From Prevotella melaninogenica (GTDB lineage Bacteria; Bacteroidota; Bacteroidia; Bacteroidales; Bacteroidaceae), in the NCBI RefSeq assembly GCF_018127965.1, contig NZ_CP072350.1:1116001-1180000 (forward strand): a DNA stretch of 64,000 bases, given 5' to 3'. This document shows, piece after piece, positions 45,752 to 55,206 of this stretch. The notes beneath the pieces are model-generated. The model saw only the letters and a list, made by a program, of their open reading frames with translations, was not told the origin of the DNA and ran no database searches. A program made the position numbers and the translations under genes. Position 1 is the stretch's first letter, and each line of letters starts with the position of its first letter.

Positions 45752-46837
45752 ATGCCAAACAAAAGAACATGTCTATATGACAAACACGTAGCATTAGGCG
45801 CACTTATCACCCCTTTTGCAGGCTTTGACATGCCCATCCAATATACAGGAATTATTGATGAGCATAACGCAGTAAGAGAACATTGCGGAGTTTTTGATGT
45901 GTCTCACATGGGAGAGGTTATAGTATCAGGTCCCGATGCTGACAAGTTTATTAACCATATCTTTACAAATGACGTAAACGGACTTGCTGCGGGTAAGGTG
46001 CTTTACGGTATGATTTGCTATCCTGATGGTGGAGTTGTAGATGACACATGTATTTGTAAACTTGACGACCACTTGTATCTCATGACAATCAATGCTTCCA
46101 ATATTGATAAGGACGTAGCATGGATTGAACAGAACGCAGAAGGTTTCGATGTTGTTATTGAGAATAAGAGCGAAGCTTATGGTCAGTTAGCAATTCAAGG
46201 TCCAAAGGCTGAAAGCATGTTAGAAGATGTGCTCGGTCTTGCTTGCAAAGAATTGAAGTTCTATGAGGTAAAGCGTCTTCAGCAAGATGGTACTGAGGTC
46301 ATCGTTTCTCGTACAGGATACACTGGAGAAGATGGTTTTGAAGTTTATGGCACACCAGAATATATCGTAAAGATATGGGATAAGTTGATTGAAGCTGGTG
46401 TAAAACCTTGCGGATTAGGCTGCCGAGACACCTTGCGCTTTGAGGTAGGCATGCCTCTATATGGTAATGAACTTTCTGATAAGATAACTCCAGTCATGGC
46501 TGGTTTATCAATGTTCGTGAAGTTTGATAAAGAAGAGTTTATCGGAAAGGAAGCCCTTTTGAAACAAAAGACCGAAGGTGTCAGCCAGCGTCTCCGTGGT
46601 ATTGAGTTAGACGATAATGCTATTCCTCGTCATGGATACAAGGTTCTAAAGGATGGTGTAGAAGTTGGTGAAGTCACCACGGGCTACCACCTCATCTCTG
46701 TTGATAAGAGTTGTGCTGTCGCATTGGTAGATGCTTCCGTTCAGATGGGTGATAGACTTGAGATCCAAATCCGCAAGAAGACTTTCCCAGGCACTGTTGT
46801 TAAGAAGAAATTCTATGAGAATCACTATAAGAAATAA
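45752..46837 (+). CDS. gcvT: Aminomethyltransferase (glycine cleavage T protein)
   Basis: Tetrahydrofolate-dependent release of ammonia and methylene-THF from the aminomethyl-lipoyl H protein. The 361-residue protein has FAGFDMPIQYTGIIDEHNAV (about 21-40), VFDVSHMGEV with the GcvT Asp, ISRTGYTGEDGFEVY-like VSRTGYTGEDGFEVYG, and the C-terminal ISVDKSCAVALVDAS. Complete. First gene of gcvT-H-PA-PB-lpdA. Confidence 0.96.
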   Translation: MPNKRTCLYDKHVALGALITPFAGFDMPIQYTGIIDEHNAVREHCGVFDVSHMGEVIVSGPDADKFINHIFTNDVNGLAAGKVLYGMICYPDGGVVDDTCICKLDDHLYLMTINASNIDKDVAWIEQNAEGFDVVIENKSEAYGQLAIQGPKAESMLEDVLGLACKELKFYEVKRLQQDGTEVIVSRTGYTGEDGFEVYGTPEYIVKIWDKLIEAGVKPCGLGCRDTLRFEVGMPLYGNELSDKITPVMAGLSMFVKFDKEEFIGKEALLKQKTEGVSQRLRGIELDDNAIPRHGYKVLKDGVEVGEVTTGYHLISVDKSCAVALVDASVQMGDRLEIQIRKKTFPGTVVKKKFYENHYKK

Positions 46838-46875
46838 AATCTATAAAGCTAATAAACAATCAAAAAAATAATATT

Positions 46876-47256
46876 ATGGCAAAAGTAATTGAAGGACTCT
46901 ATTATTCAGAGTCACATGAATTCGTTAAAGTAGTTGGCAGTGTTGGCTATATTGGTATTACCGATTATGCACAGCACGCTTTAGGTAACATCGTATATGT
47001 TGATATGCCAGATGTAGACGATGACATTGAAGTAGACGAAGATTTCGGTGCTATCGAGAGCGTTAAGGCTGCTTCAGACCTCAAGTCTCCAGTCTCTGGT
47101 AAGGTTATCGAAGTTAATGAGGCATTGGAAGATGAACCAGACTTGCTCAATAAAGATGCATACGAAAACTGGATTATAAAAGTTGAACTTACAGATACTG
47201 CAGAGCTGAAGAATCTTATGGATGCTAAAGCTTACGAAGAATTCTGTGCAGAATAA
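46876..47256 (+). CDS. gcvH: Glycine cleavage system H protein
   Basis: Lipoyl carrier shuttling the aminomethyl group between P, T and L proteins. The 126-residue protein has the lipoylation site Lys in FGAIESVKAASDLKSPVSG (about 56-74) and the standard beginning YYSESHEFVKVVGSVGYIGI. Length is normal. 38 bases after gcvT. Confidence 0.97.
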   Translation: MAKVIEGLYYSESHEFVKVVGSVGYIGITDYAQHALGNIVYVDMPDVDDDIEVDEDFGAIESVKAASDLKSPVSGKVIEVNEALEDEPDLLNKDAYENWIIKVELTDTAELKNLMDAKAYEEFCAE

Positions 47257-47279
47257 AGTTCTACGAAATAAATATATGG

Positions 47280-47340
47280 GCGTTTATAAGTGCAAATAGG
47301 TGATGATAGAAAAGCCTATCATCGCTTATAAACGCTTATT
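47280..47340 (+). other. Strong intra-operon hairpin between gcvH and gcvPA
   Basis: Outer stem GCGTTTATAAG (47280-47290) / CTTATAAACGC (47325-47335) and inner stem GATGATAG (47302-47309) / CTATCATC (47316-47323), followed by TTATTTATATTTATAT. It could be a partial terminator, attenuator or processing site that lowers P-protein relative to T and H. Confidence 0.7.
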
Positions 47341-47384
47341 TATATTTATATCTGTCTACTACTAACCTATTCAATCCTAAACAA

Positions 47385-48695
47385 ATGATTCATAAGTTTT
47401 TACCTCACACAGGTGAGGATATACAACAGATGCTTAACCGTATTGGCATAAAGAAGCTTGAAGACCTATATGCTGAAGTACCTGAGAGTATCCGTTTCAA
47501 GGGAGATTATGATATTCCTGAGACGATGAGCGAGTTAGAAATACGCGCTTTCTTTGAGAAACTTGGACAAAAGAATGACAAGCTTATTTGCTTCGCAGGT
47601 GGAGGAGTATATGACCACTATGCACCAAGTGTTATTCAGAATCTTCTCAGTCGTTCGGAGTTTCTTACATCATATACCCCCTATCAAGCTGAAATATCAC
47701 AAGGAACACTCCATTATATCTTTGAGTTCCAAAGTATGATGGCTGAACTTACTGGTATGGATATCGCCAACGCTTCTATGTATGAAGGCACGACAGCAAC
47801 TGCTGAGGCTATGATGGTGGCTTTCGATAATGCCAAGAAAGCTGACACTGTATTATATTCTGAGACCTTATGCAAGAATGTCATTGGTGTATTAAAGACT
47901 TACGCACATTTCCATGGCATCAAGCTCAAGGCTATCAAGGCGGTTGATGGTGAGACTTCACACGAAGACTTAAAGAACCAATTGCAGGCAGGTGGTGTGG
48001 CTGGAGTTATCGTACAACAGCCTAATCGACATGGTATTATTGAAGACTTTACTGGCTTTGCTGATACTTGTCATGAAGAAAAGGCACTGTTCATTATTAA
48101 CAGTGTTGCAGCTGATCTTGCTTTATTAAAGACACCAGGAGAATGGGGTGCAGACATTGCTATAGGCGATATTCAGAGTCTTGGGCTTCCAATGGCATTT
48201 GGTGGACCATACGCTGGCTACATGTGTTCAACTGAAAAGCTTATGCGTAAGCTCCCTGGTCGTATCGTGGGTAAGACATGTGATAGCCGTGGACAGCGTG
48301 TATTCGCACTGACCCTACAAGCACGTGAGCAGCATATTCGCCGTCAGAAAGCAACGTCAAACATCTGTTCTAACCAGAGTTTGATGGCACTTTATGCCAC
48401 TATTTACATGAGTATGATGGGAAAAGAGGGTATAAAGGAAGCAGCACAGATAGGCTATGATGGTGCACACTACCTTTGCGAGCAACTCCTTAGTACAGGT
48501 AAAGTTAAGCTTGTCCACAACAAGCCTTTCTTTAATGAGTTCCTTATTCAAATGGAGGAACGCGACACCTTCTTCGACAAGGCTATCAAACAGGGCATTC
48601 TCCCAGGTATCAAGGTTGATGATGACAAACTCCTTATTGCCGTTACAGAGAAACGTACGAAAGAGGAGATTGATACACTCGTCGGATTATTATAG
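47385..48695 (+). CDS. gcvPA: Glycine dehydrogenase (decarboxylating) subunit 1
   Basis: N-terminal half of the P protein as a separate chain, forming an alpha2beta2 enzyme with GcvPB. The 436-residue protein starts MIHKFLPHTGEDIQQMLNRI. It shows FAGGGVYDHYAPSVIQNLLS, YTPYQAEISQGTLHYIFEFQ and the fold-type I PLP scaffold without the PLP lysine, as expected for subunit 1. GRIVGKTCDSRGQRVFALTL is also conserved. Complete. Confidence 0.95.
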   Translation: MIHKFLPHTGEDIQQMLNRIGIKKLEDLYAEVPESIRFKGDYDIPETMSELEIRAFFEKLGQKNDKLICFAGGGVYDHYAPSVIQNLLSRSEFLTSYTPYQAEISQGTLHYIFEFQSMMAELTGMDIANASMYEGTTATAEAMMVAFDNAKKADTVLYSETLCKNVIGVLKTYAHFHGIKLKAIKAVDGETSHEDLKNQLQAGGVAGVIVQQPNRHGIIEDFTGFADTCHEEKALFIINSVAADLALLKTPGEWGADIAIGDIQSLGLPMAFGGPYAGYMCSTEKLMRKLPGRIVGKTCDSRGQRVFALTLQAREQHIRRQKATSNICSNQSLMALYATIYMSMMGKEGIKEAAQIGYDGAHYLCEQLLSTGKVKLVHNKPFFNEFLIQMEERDTFFDKAIKQGILPGIKVDDDKLLIAVTEKRTKEEIDTLVGLL

Positions 48696-48726
48696 TCACA
48701 CAAAGTTTTTCTAAATCTACGCAACA

Positions 48727-50217
48727 ATGAATAATAAACTATATGGCAATCTGATATTTGAGTTGTCACATCCAGGAAGACGTGCTTACAGCCTCCCAGA
48801 GAATCGTTTTGACCATCATCCTTTACCCGACTTCTGCAAACGAGAGAAAGATGCAGACCTACCAGAATGTGATGAGATGACGGTTGTACGTCATTATACT
48901 AATCATAGTGAGAATAACTTTGGCGTTGATAATGGTTTCTATCCTTTGGGCTCTTGTACGATGAAGTACAACCCTGTCATCAACGAAGAGATAGCTTCAA
49001 TGACATGTTTTACAGCCCTTCACCCTCACCAACCTATTGAAACAGTCCAAGGTGCATTGGAGGTTGAATACAATATTCAACGTGCTCTTGCTTCTATTAC
49101 GGGTATGGCAGAAGTCACACTTAACCCATACGCTGGTGCGCATGGCGAGTTAACAGGTTTGATGCTCATAGCATCTTACCATCAACAGCGTGGTGATACA
49201 AAGCGAACAAAGGTTATCGTACCTGACTCTGCTCATGGTACAAACCCTGCCTCTGCTGCTGTTTGTGGTTTAGAGATTGTGGAAGTAAAGAGTACAGCTG
49301 AGGGACTTGTTGATGTCAACGACTTAAAACCTCTCTTGGGTGATGACATTGCGGGTATGATGATGACCAATCCTAACACCTTAGGTCTCTTTGAGAAAGA
49401 TATTCCAGAGATTGCTAAGCTCATACATGACTGTGGCGGTCTGCTATACTATGATGGTGCCAACCTCAATCCACTATTAGGTGCAGCACGTCCTGGAGAC
49501 ATGGGATTCGATGTTATTCACCTCAATCTACACAAGACATTCTCTACACCACATGGTGGAGGTGGTCCTGGTGCTGGTCCTGTCGGTGTCGGCGAGAAAC
49601 TAATTCCATTCCTGCCAAAGCCACATGTAAAGAAGACGAAGGATGGTTTTGTTGTTGACAATCCAGATACGACAGGAGAGTTCTCGTCTGATAATATTCG
49701 TATTAGTGGTTACCTCGGCAATTTCCTCGTTATTCTTCGTGCCTATACTTATATTCTCACACTTGGCAAGAAGCATCTCAAGGAGGTTGGACCATTTGCA
49801 ACTCTAAATGCGAACTATATCAAGGAATGTCTAAAGGACGATTACGAGCTTCCTATTGACACACTTTGTAAACACGAGTTTGTATTCGATGGCTTGAAAG
49901 ATAAGAGTACCGGTGTAACAACAATGGATGTTGCCAAACGCCTACTCGATTATGGCTATCATGCTCCAACAATATATTTCCCACTTCTGTTCCATGAGGC
50001 TATGATGATAGAACCAACAGAAACAGAAAGTAAGGACACTATTGATGGATTTATAAAGGTGATGCATACCATTGCTAAAGAGGCTCTTGAGAACCCAGAG
50101 CTTGTTAAGGGAGCACCATACAACACACCTATTGGACGTGTAGATGATGTTCTTGCAGCTAAGCATCCAATCCTTACTTATCGTCAGCTTGTCAATGACG
50201 TAGAGGAGAATGTATAG
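48727..50217 (+). CDS. gcvPB: Glycine dehydrogenase (decarboxylating) subunit 2
   Basis: Catalytic half of the P protein: PLP-dependent decarboxylation of glycine with transfer to lipoyl-H. The 496-residue protein contains [26 protein letters not shown], and the PLP lysine in [20 protein letters not shown] (about 255-274). 31 bases after gcvPA and 34 before lpdA, so one transcript. Complete. Confidence 0.96.
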   Translation: MNNKLYGNLIFELSHPGRRAYSLPENRFDHHPLPDFCKREKDADLPECDEMTVVRHYTNHSENNFGVDNGFYPLGSCTMKYNPVINEEIASMTCFTALHPHQPIETVQGALEVEYNIQRALASITGMAEVTLNPYAGAHGELTGLMLIASYHQQRGDTKRTKVIVPDSAHGTNPASAAVCGLEIVEVKSTAEGLVDVNDLKPLLGDDIAGMMMTNPNTLGLFEKDIPEIAKLIHDCGGLLYYDGANLNPLLGAARPGDMGFDVIHLNLHKTFSTPHGGGGPGAGPVGVGEKLIPFLPKPHVKKTKDGFVVDNPDTTGEFSSDNIRISGYLGNFLVILRAYTYILTLGKKHLKEVGPFATLNANYIKECLKDDYELPIDTLCKHEFVFDGLKDKSTGVTTMDVAKRLLDYGYHAPTIYFPLLFHEAMMIEPTETESKDTIDGFIKVMHTIAKEALENPELVKGAPYNTPIGRVDDVLAAKHPILTYRQLVNDVEENV

Positions 50218-50251
50218 CATATCTCCACAGTAACTCTATTAGAGATTGAAT

Positions 50252-51616
50252 ATGAAAAAGACAAATCTATTAATAATCGGTTCGGGACCTGGTGGTTACC
50301 GAACCGCTTCCTATGCTGCTCAGAATGGTTTGAAAGTGACAATCATTGAGAAAGCACAGCCTGGTGGAACCTGTCTGAATGCTGGTTGTATTCCTACGAA
50401 ATGCCTTGCACATGATGCTGAGCTACGCCTTACGACTTCTTCTCTTTATGAAACGACTCCCCCACTCGATTTTGCGAAGGTAATGGAGAGGAAAGAAGGA
50501 GTTATCAATCAAATTAGAGAGGGTGTAAGTACTTTACTTAGTCAGCCTGGTATAGACTTTATTGTAGGTGAGGCTCGATTTGTTTCTGACCATGTTATTG
50601 AAGTAAATGGCGAACAAATAGAGGCTGAGCATATCATCATTGCGACTGGATCACGTTCAAAGATGCCACCTTTCATGAGTGAAGAAGACTTCTTGAGCCA
50701 GTCTGAAACAGCACAAAACATTGTCACATCCACCGAATTGCTTTCTATTGCGAAAGTTCCTAACCGTCTCACAATCATTGGAGCAGGAGTAATTGGAATG
50801 GAATTTGCCTCGGCTTTCTCAGCTTTCGGTAGTGAAGTGACAGTTATTGAGTTTATGAAGGAATGCCTCCCTCCTATTGACAGCGACATAGCTAAACGCT
50901 TAAGGAAGACATTAGAGAAAAGAGGTGTGACCTTCTACATGCAGAGTGCCGTAAAACAAATCCTATCACCTACAGAGAGTGGACAGGAGTATACAACCGT
51001 TATATTCGATAAAAAGGGTAAAGAAGATAGTATTGATACCGACCTTGTATTGATTGCTACCGGTCGTCAAGCTAACTTCGACAATATCGGTATTGAATCA
51101 ACTGGCATAGAAGTAAACGCAAAGGGTATTGTTGTCAATGACAATATGGAAACAAATGTGAAGGGTGTATATGCTATCGGTGACGTCAATGCACGCCAAA
51201 TGTTAGCGCATGCTGCAACCTTCCAAGGCTTCCGTGCTGTCAATCATATTCTTGGAAAGGACGATAACATCCGACTTAATATCATGCCATCTGCTATCTT
51301 TACATATCCAGAAGCAGCCTGCGTGGGTAAGACTGAAGACCAGTGTAAAGCTGAGGAAATAAAGTTCTCTACTCGAAAAGGCTTTTATCGTGCCAATGGT
51401 AAGGCTTTAAGTATGAAAGAAACTGAAGGTATGATAAAGGTGCTGATAGCTGAAGATGGCTCTATATTGGGCGCACACTGCTATGGCGCACACTCTGCCG
51501 ACCTTATTCAAGAAGTTGCAACTTTAATGAATTATGATGCTAAACTGGATAAGATACGAGACATCATTCATATCCATCCTACGTTAAGTGAAATTCTACA
51601 AGATGCACTCCTATAA
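50252..51616 (+). CDS. lpdA: Dihydrolipoyl dehydrogenase (L protein)
   Basis: FAD/NAD flavoprotein reoxidising the dihydrolipoyl arm. From the ATG at 50252 it has 454 residues. FAD motif LIIGSGPGGYRTASYAAQNG is at the N-terminus, the redox disulphide is GGTCLNAGCIPTKCLAHD (CxxxxC), then the NAD motif TIIGAGVIGMEFASAFSAFG and the C-terminal His-Glu pair HIHPTLSEILQDAL. As the last gene of the gcv operon it is probably dedicated to glycine cleavage. A TTG two codons upstream is a less likely start. Confidence 0.95.
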   Translation: MKKTNLLIIGSGPGGYRTASYAAQNGLKVTIIEKAQPGGTCLNAGCIPTKCLAHDAELRLTTSSLYETTPPLDFAKVMERKEGVINQIREGVSTLLSQPGIDFIVGEARFVSDHVIEVNGEQIEAEHIIIATGSRSKMPPFMSEEDFLSQSETAQNIVTSTELLSIAKVPNRLTIIGAGVIGMEFASAFSAFGSEVTVIEFMKECLPPIDSDIAKRLRKTLEKRGVTFYMQSAVKQILSPTESGQEYTTVIFDKKGKEDSIDTDLVLIATGRQANFDNIGIESTGIEVNAKGIVVNDNMETNVKGVYAIGDVNARQMLAHAATFQGFRAVNHILGKDDNIRLNIMPSAIFTYPEAACVGKTEDQCKAEEIKFSTRKGFYRANGKALSMKETEGMIKVLIAEDGSILGAHCYGAHSADLIQEVATLMNYDAKLDKIRDIIHIHPTLSEILQDALL

Positions 51617-51694
51617 AAAGACAAGAATATTGGTTTCATTCTCTAAAATGACAATAATGAGCCTTTCTTCTCACATTTAATCAACGTGCCAATA

Positions 51695-51770
51695 CTTAAC
51701 ACGTGTGGTGCGAAGGCTTAGCACATGTCGTGTTGATGCTTAGCACCAATGGTGCGGAGCGATAAACACC
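51695..51770 (+). repeat. Family B 22-base palindromic repeat array, copy B4
   Basis: Three units at 51695, 51717 and 51739, each 22 bases and each starting CTTAACAC or CTTAGCAC with a central GTG/GGTG, plus a partial fourth. It lies 78 bases after lpdA. The 759-base gap up to ribE also contains the structured RNA candidate; otherwise nothing is seen. Confidence 0.85.
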
Positions 51771-51934
51771 TGCTAATATGTACTCAAGGCGAGGGCAATT
51801 TGTTGTCAAAAGGAGGTTATAAAACCAATAAACGATTAAAGTTATACACAAAAGAACATTATCATTTCTGCTCCTTTCAACACAAAGAACAAAGGGATTC
51901 ACCTCCAGAAGTAAATACTTTTAAGTATAAAATG

Positions 51935-51966
51935 TTTGGAGGATAAAAATCTTTATACTAACTTTG
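51935..51966 (+). promoter_or_regulatory. Promoter of the structured RNA candidate
   Basis: TTTG at 51935-51938, 20-base spacer, TAacTTTG at 51959-51966. The predicted start is about 51972. Confidence 0.85.
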
Positions 51967-51971
51967 CACGC

Positions 51972-52241
51972 AGAAAGGATACAGATTTAGTCGTATCGAT
52001 TCGATCGGGATAGTCATCAAATAAATTAGAAAACCCGAGATGACTTCTTTTGTTAATGGCGGGCCACATAAATCGCATTTCAGCGACTAAGCCGCAAGGT
52101 CAGTGGATTACAAAGACGAGGAGCTCTCTTATCATTGATACTCGGACTTTTCATCACATCGTCGATACGACTTTTCTAATTCCCATTTCTTTAAAGAAGA
52201 GGGATTGAGGTGGGGTTTCCAAGTGATTCCCCACCTTTTTC
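51972..52241 (+). ncRNA. Structured noncoding RNA candidate, family unknown
   Basis: About 270 nt with its own consensus promoter and a strong terminator, and no reading frame. The 11-base AGTCGTATCGA (51989-51999) pairs perfectly with TCGATACGACT (52162-52172) and encloses a 162-base domain. Inside it, AGTCATC (52012-52018) / GATGACT (52039-52045) and TCGGG (52005-52009) / CCCGA (52034-52038) cross each other, so they are alternative pairings or a pseudoknot. GCGG/CCGC (52059/52092) encloses TCGC/GCGA (52073/52083), and CGAG/CTCG (52117/52141) adds a further short hairpin. It does not match RNase P, tmRNA, SRP RNA or the FMN riboswitch as I know them. A 6S-like RNA or a new regulatory RNA are the options. 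ribE begins 135 bases after the terminator. Confidence 0.65.
52208..52241 (+). terminator. Terminator of the structured RNA
   Basis: AGGTGGGG (52208-52215) / CCCCACCT (52229-52236) followed by TTTTT; a second hairpin around TTCTTTAAAGAA lies just upstream. Confidence 0.92.
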
Positions 52242-52375
52242 AATTATTCAAGCGTATAGTAATTATGTAAAACTTAACCTCCTATAAGTAGCCTGTGAAG
52301 TAATAAAAGATTATCTATCAATACTTATACCATCATTTAGGCTTTCTTAAAGGGGATAATAAAAGAAATTTAGCA

Positions 52376-52981
52376 ATGTTCTCAGGAATTGTAGAAGAGA
52401 TGGCAATCCTTAGAGGGATTGAACATGAACAGGAGAATATCCACTTCACTTTTCAATGTTCATTCACAAAGGAATTGAAGATTGATCAAAGTATTGCGCA
52501 CAATGGCGTGTGCCTTACAGTCATTCGCTTCCAAGACGATACCTATACGGTGACAGCCATGAAGGAAACTCTTGAACGCTCGAACTTAGGCTTACTCAAA
52601 GTGGGAGATCGTGTGAATATAGAACGTTCAATGATTATGAACGGTAGATTAGATGGACATATCGTACAAGGTCACGTTGATCAAACAGCTAAGTGTGTTA
52701 ATATGGAAGATGCAGATGGTAGTACCTATTTCACCTTCGAATATCCATGCAACCGAGAGATGGCACAACGTGGCTATTTCACCGTTGATAAAGGCTCTGT
52801 TACGGTCAATGGTGTCTCGCTGACTGTTTGCGAACCTACAGATAACAGCTTTAAGGTAGCCATCATTCCTTACACACGAGAGAATACCAATTTTGCTGAC
52901 ATTAACATTGGTACTGTGGTAAACCTCGAGTTTGACATTCTTGGCAAATATATAGCACGCTTAAACAGCTTTACAAAATAG
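52376..52981 (+). CDS. ribE: Riboflavin synthase (alpha chain)
   Basis: Dismutates 6,7-dimethyl-8-ribityllumazine to riboflavin. The 201-residue protein has two lumazine-binding barrels: MFSGIVEEMA at the N-terminus with HNGVCLTVI, then GDRVNIERSMIMNGRLDGHIVQGHVD and SVTVNGVSLTV in the second. Complete. It stands alone with a terminator after it. The typical FMN riboswitch is not visible upstream, although the structured RNA candidate is there. Confidence 0.94.
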   Translation: MFSGIVEEMAILRGIEHEQENIHFTFQCSFTKELKIDQSIAHNGVCLTVIRFQDDTYTVTAMKETLERSNLGLLKVGDRVNIERSMIMNGRLDGHIVQGHVDQTAKCVNMEDADGSTYFTFEYPCNREMAQRGYFTVDKGSVTVNGVSLTVCEPTDNSFKVAIIPYTRENTNFADINIGTVVNLEFDILGKYIARLNSFTK

Positions 52982-53011
52982 ATATTGTAAATATTTATTG
53001 TCACAGCATAT

Positions 53012-53080
53012 AACAACCCTAAACAACGTAGGAATTAGAGTAAAGAAAGCTATTTCAGTGTTGTTTAGGGTTGTTTTATT
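53012..53080 (+). terminator. Terminator of ribE
   Basis: 16-bp perfect stem AACAACCCTAAACAAC (53012-53027) / GTTGTTTAGGGTTGTT (53060-53075), then TTATT. It is nearly symmetric and could work on both strands. Confidence 0.88.
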
Positions 53081-53232
53081 ATAAAAATAAGTTAATTAAA
53101 AACCTTTTGTATATACATAACAATTGGTTAATGTAAAAAAAACTCACATATTCAATCAATACATTTTATTTTACAAAAAGTTTTATTACCTTTGTTTGCA
53201 GATATAGTTGTAAAGACAAATAAAAGTAATAA

Positions 53233-54315
53233 ATGAGGAAACAAACAGACATATTTAAAAGTTTTTGGAACCAAATTATCATTTGGCTTCCGCTTTTCCT
53301 CATACCCATTTTGTACGCTCCGCAAGGACATACATCATGGCAAAACGACTTGTCGATATATATCATTCCCCTTTCAATGATGGCAGTTGCATATACCAAT
53401 TATTTTGTACTTGCACCCATGTTATTAAAGGGACGGAAGAAAAAGTTCTGGGTAATCAATACACTGCTCATCCTTTTCTTATCTATTGTACAGCACGAAT
53501 GGTTATACTACATATCAGGTGAGCAAAACCTGATGACTTATCCATACCAAATCTTTGTAGAAAACAAAGAGGACAAGTACATATACCCACACGTCTTTTT
53601 TATTATACGCAATATCTTTAATCTAAGTATCTGTGCTGGTGTTGCAACTTCAATACTGATGGCACAGCGTTGGTCAAAGGCTGAAAAGGAAAAGCGTGAG
53701 GCAGAAACAGCAATGACAAAAGCCGAGTTGGTAAACTTACGTCAGCAAGTCAACCCACACTTTTTGCTAAACACAATGAATAATATCTATGCGCTGACAG
53801 CTTTCGATACAGAAAAGGCACAGAAGGCTATTATCGACCTTTCAAAGATGTTACGACATATTCTCTATGACAACCAGCAGCCTTACGTCTGCCTAAAGGA
53901 AGAAGTAGAGTTCTTACACAATTATGTCGACTTGATGATGATACGCATACCAGAGAATGTTGAAATAAAACGTGAGTGTAACATCCCATCTAATTGTAAC
54001 ATCCATGTTGCGCCAATGATATTTATCTCATTGTTAGAGAATGCCTTTAAACATGGTATTAATCCAGAGCAAAAGAACTTTATTCACATAAAGTTAGATG
54101 CAAATAATGAGCAAATAATATTCTCCATACAAAATAGTAACAACCCAAAGGGAGAGGCAGAAAGGAACGGTCACGGCATAGGTCTCAAACAAGTAGAGCG
54201 CCGTCTTGAGCTTGCTTACCCTGGTAAGTACAAATGGGAGAAGGGATTTGATAGTAATAGAAATACATATTCATCTAAAATTATCATTTATGACACTAAA
54301 CTGTATAATCATTGA
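53233..54315 (+). CDS. LytS-type sensor histidine kinase (His_kinase family)
   Basis: Membrane sensor of 360 residues. Four membrane segments are visible before about residue 140 (IIWLPLFLIPILYAP, YIIPLSMMAVAYTNYFVLAP, VINTLLILFLSIV, IIRNIFNLSICAGVATSIL). A coiled-coil linker follows, then the phosphoacceptor His in LRQQVNPHFLLNTMNNIYAL (about 172-191). An atypical HATPase has N box ISLLENAFKHGI and G box NGHGIGLKQVERRLEL. The signal sensed is unknown. Its 3' end overlaps the response regulator by 26 bases, so the two are translationally coupled. A TAccTTTG box lies at 53187-53194. Confidence 0.9.
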   Translation: MRKQTDIFKSFWNQIIIWLPLFLIPILYAPQGHTSWQNDLSIYIIPLSMMAVAYTNYFVLAPMLLKGRKKKFWVINTLLILFLSIVQHEWLYYISGEQNLMTYPYQIFVENKEDKYIYPHVFFIIRNIFNLSICAGVATSILMAQRWSKAEKEKREAETAMTKAELVNLRQQVNPHFLLNTMNNIYALTAFDTEKAQKAIIDLSKMLRHILYDNQQPYVCLKEEVEFLHNYVDLMMIRIPENVEIKRECNIPSNCNIHVAPMIFISLLENAFKHGINPEQKNFIHIKLDANNEQIIFSIQNSNNPKGEAERNGHGIGLKQVERRLELAYPGKYKWEKGFDSNRNTYSSKIIIYDTKLYNH

Positions 54316-55000
54316 CGACGAACCTTTAGCAGCAGACTTGCTTGCGAGTTATGCAAAGAAAACACTCTTTTTGAACTTAATTGGTGTTTTTAATAGTGCT
54401 GTAGAAGGCGTAAAAGCCATCCGTGAGAATAGGGTTGACCTCATATTCTTAGATATACAGATGCCTGAACTTAGTGGACTGGAGTTTGCAAAGATTCTAC
54501 CAAAGGAAACTAAGATTATTTTCACAACTGCATTCAGCCAATATGCTATCGATGGTTACAAGGCAAATGCAATTGATTATCTTATGAAGCCTATTAGCTA
54601 TGATGACTTCTTAGCTGGTGCAAACAGAGCTTTAGACTGGTTCCAAAGTACCCGTCAGACAGAGAATGCGTCAAACGACCGCTTTATCTTTGTGAAGAGC
54701 GAGTACAAACTGGTTAAAATCATGTTTGATGACATCCTCTATATTGAAGGATTGAAGGACTATGTTAAGCTCTATCTTGCTAACGACCATAAGCCAATCA
54801 TGAGTCTAATGAACATGAAGAAGATTGAGGAATCACTTCCTAAACCAGAATTCATGCGTATTCATCGTTCCTACATCGTACACATGAAGAAGATTGACGG
54901 CATTGATCGTTTCCGTGTTGTAATCGGAGATTCTATCCTTCCAATCTCAGATAGTTATAAGACCGCTCTTCAAGATTATCTTGATGGGCATACATTATAA
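54290..55000 (+). CDS. LytTR family response regulator
   Basis: Cytosolic partner of the overlapping kinase. From the ATG at 54290 it has 236 residues: a receiver domain with IIIDDEP at 6-12, phospho-acceptor D55 in LIFLDIQMP and K100 in DYLMKPI, and a LytTR DNA-binding domain from about 138 (FIFVKSEYKLVKIMFDDILY, FMRIHRSYIVHMKKID). The upstream start of the frame is ruled out by the kinase reading frame and by the position of the first beta strand. Target promoters are not evident. Confidence 0.92.
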   Translation: MTLNCIIIDDEPLAADLLASYAKKTLFLNLIGVFNSAVEGVKAIRENRVDLIFLDIQMPELSGLEFAKILPKETKIIFTTAFSQYAIDGYKANAIDYLMKPISYDDFLAGANRALDWFQSTRQTENASNDRFIFVKSEYKLVKIMFDDILYIEGLKDYVKLYLANDHKPIMSLMNMKKIEESLPKPEFMRIHRSYIVHMKKIDGIDRFRVVIGDSILPISDSYKTALQDYLDGHTL

Positions 55001-55029
55001 GCTTGAACAGATAAAACAAACAAAATAAT

Positions 55030-55086
55030 AAAGACACTAACTTCTGTCTCTTTCGAAAGAAGAATATAGAAGTTAGTGTCTTTTTA
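55030..55086 (+). terminator. Terminator of the LytS/LytR-type operon
   Basis: 16-bp stem AAAGACACTAACTTCT (55030-55045) / AGAAGTTAGTGTCTTT (55068-55083), then a T run. The inner loop contains TCTTTCGAAAGA. Confidence 0.92.
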
Positions 55087-55206
55087 TGCTTTAAACCCAT
55101 GGAAAACTATATGGGTAAGAGAAGTCGAAAAGACGAAATGGATAGTGAAACTTATCCATTTCAAGACTCATATATATGTTTCTACCACGCGAACATCAGA
55201 ACAACG

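Noticed and set aside
51972..52241. RNase P RNA, tmRNA or SRP RNA
   Set aside because: The GAGGAAAGTCC and ACAGAAA words of RNase P, the tag frame and CCA end of tmRNA, and the SRP tetraloop core are all absent.
52000..52375. FMN riboswitch upstream of ribE
   Set aside because: The conserved RFN words and the six-stem layout are missing, and a strong terminator plus 135 bases separate the RNA from ribE.
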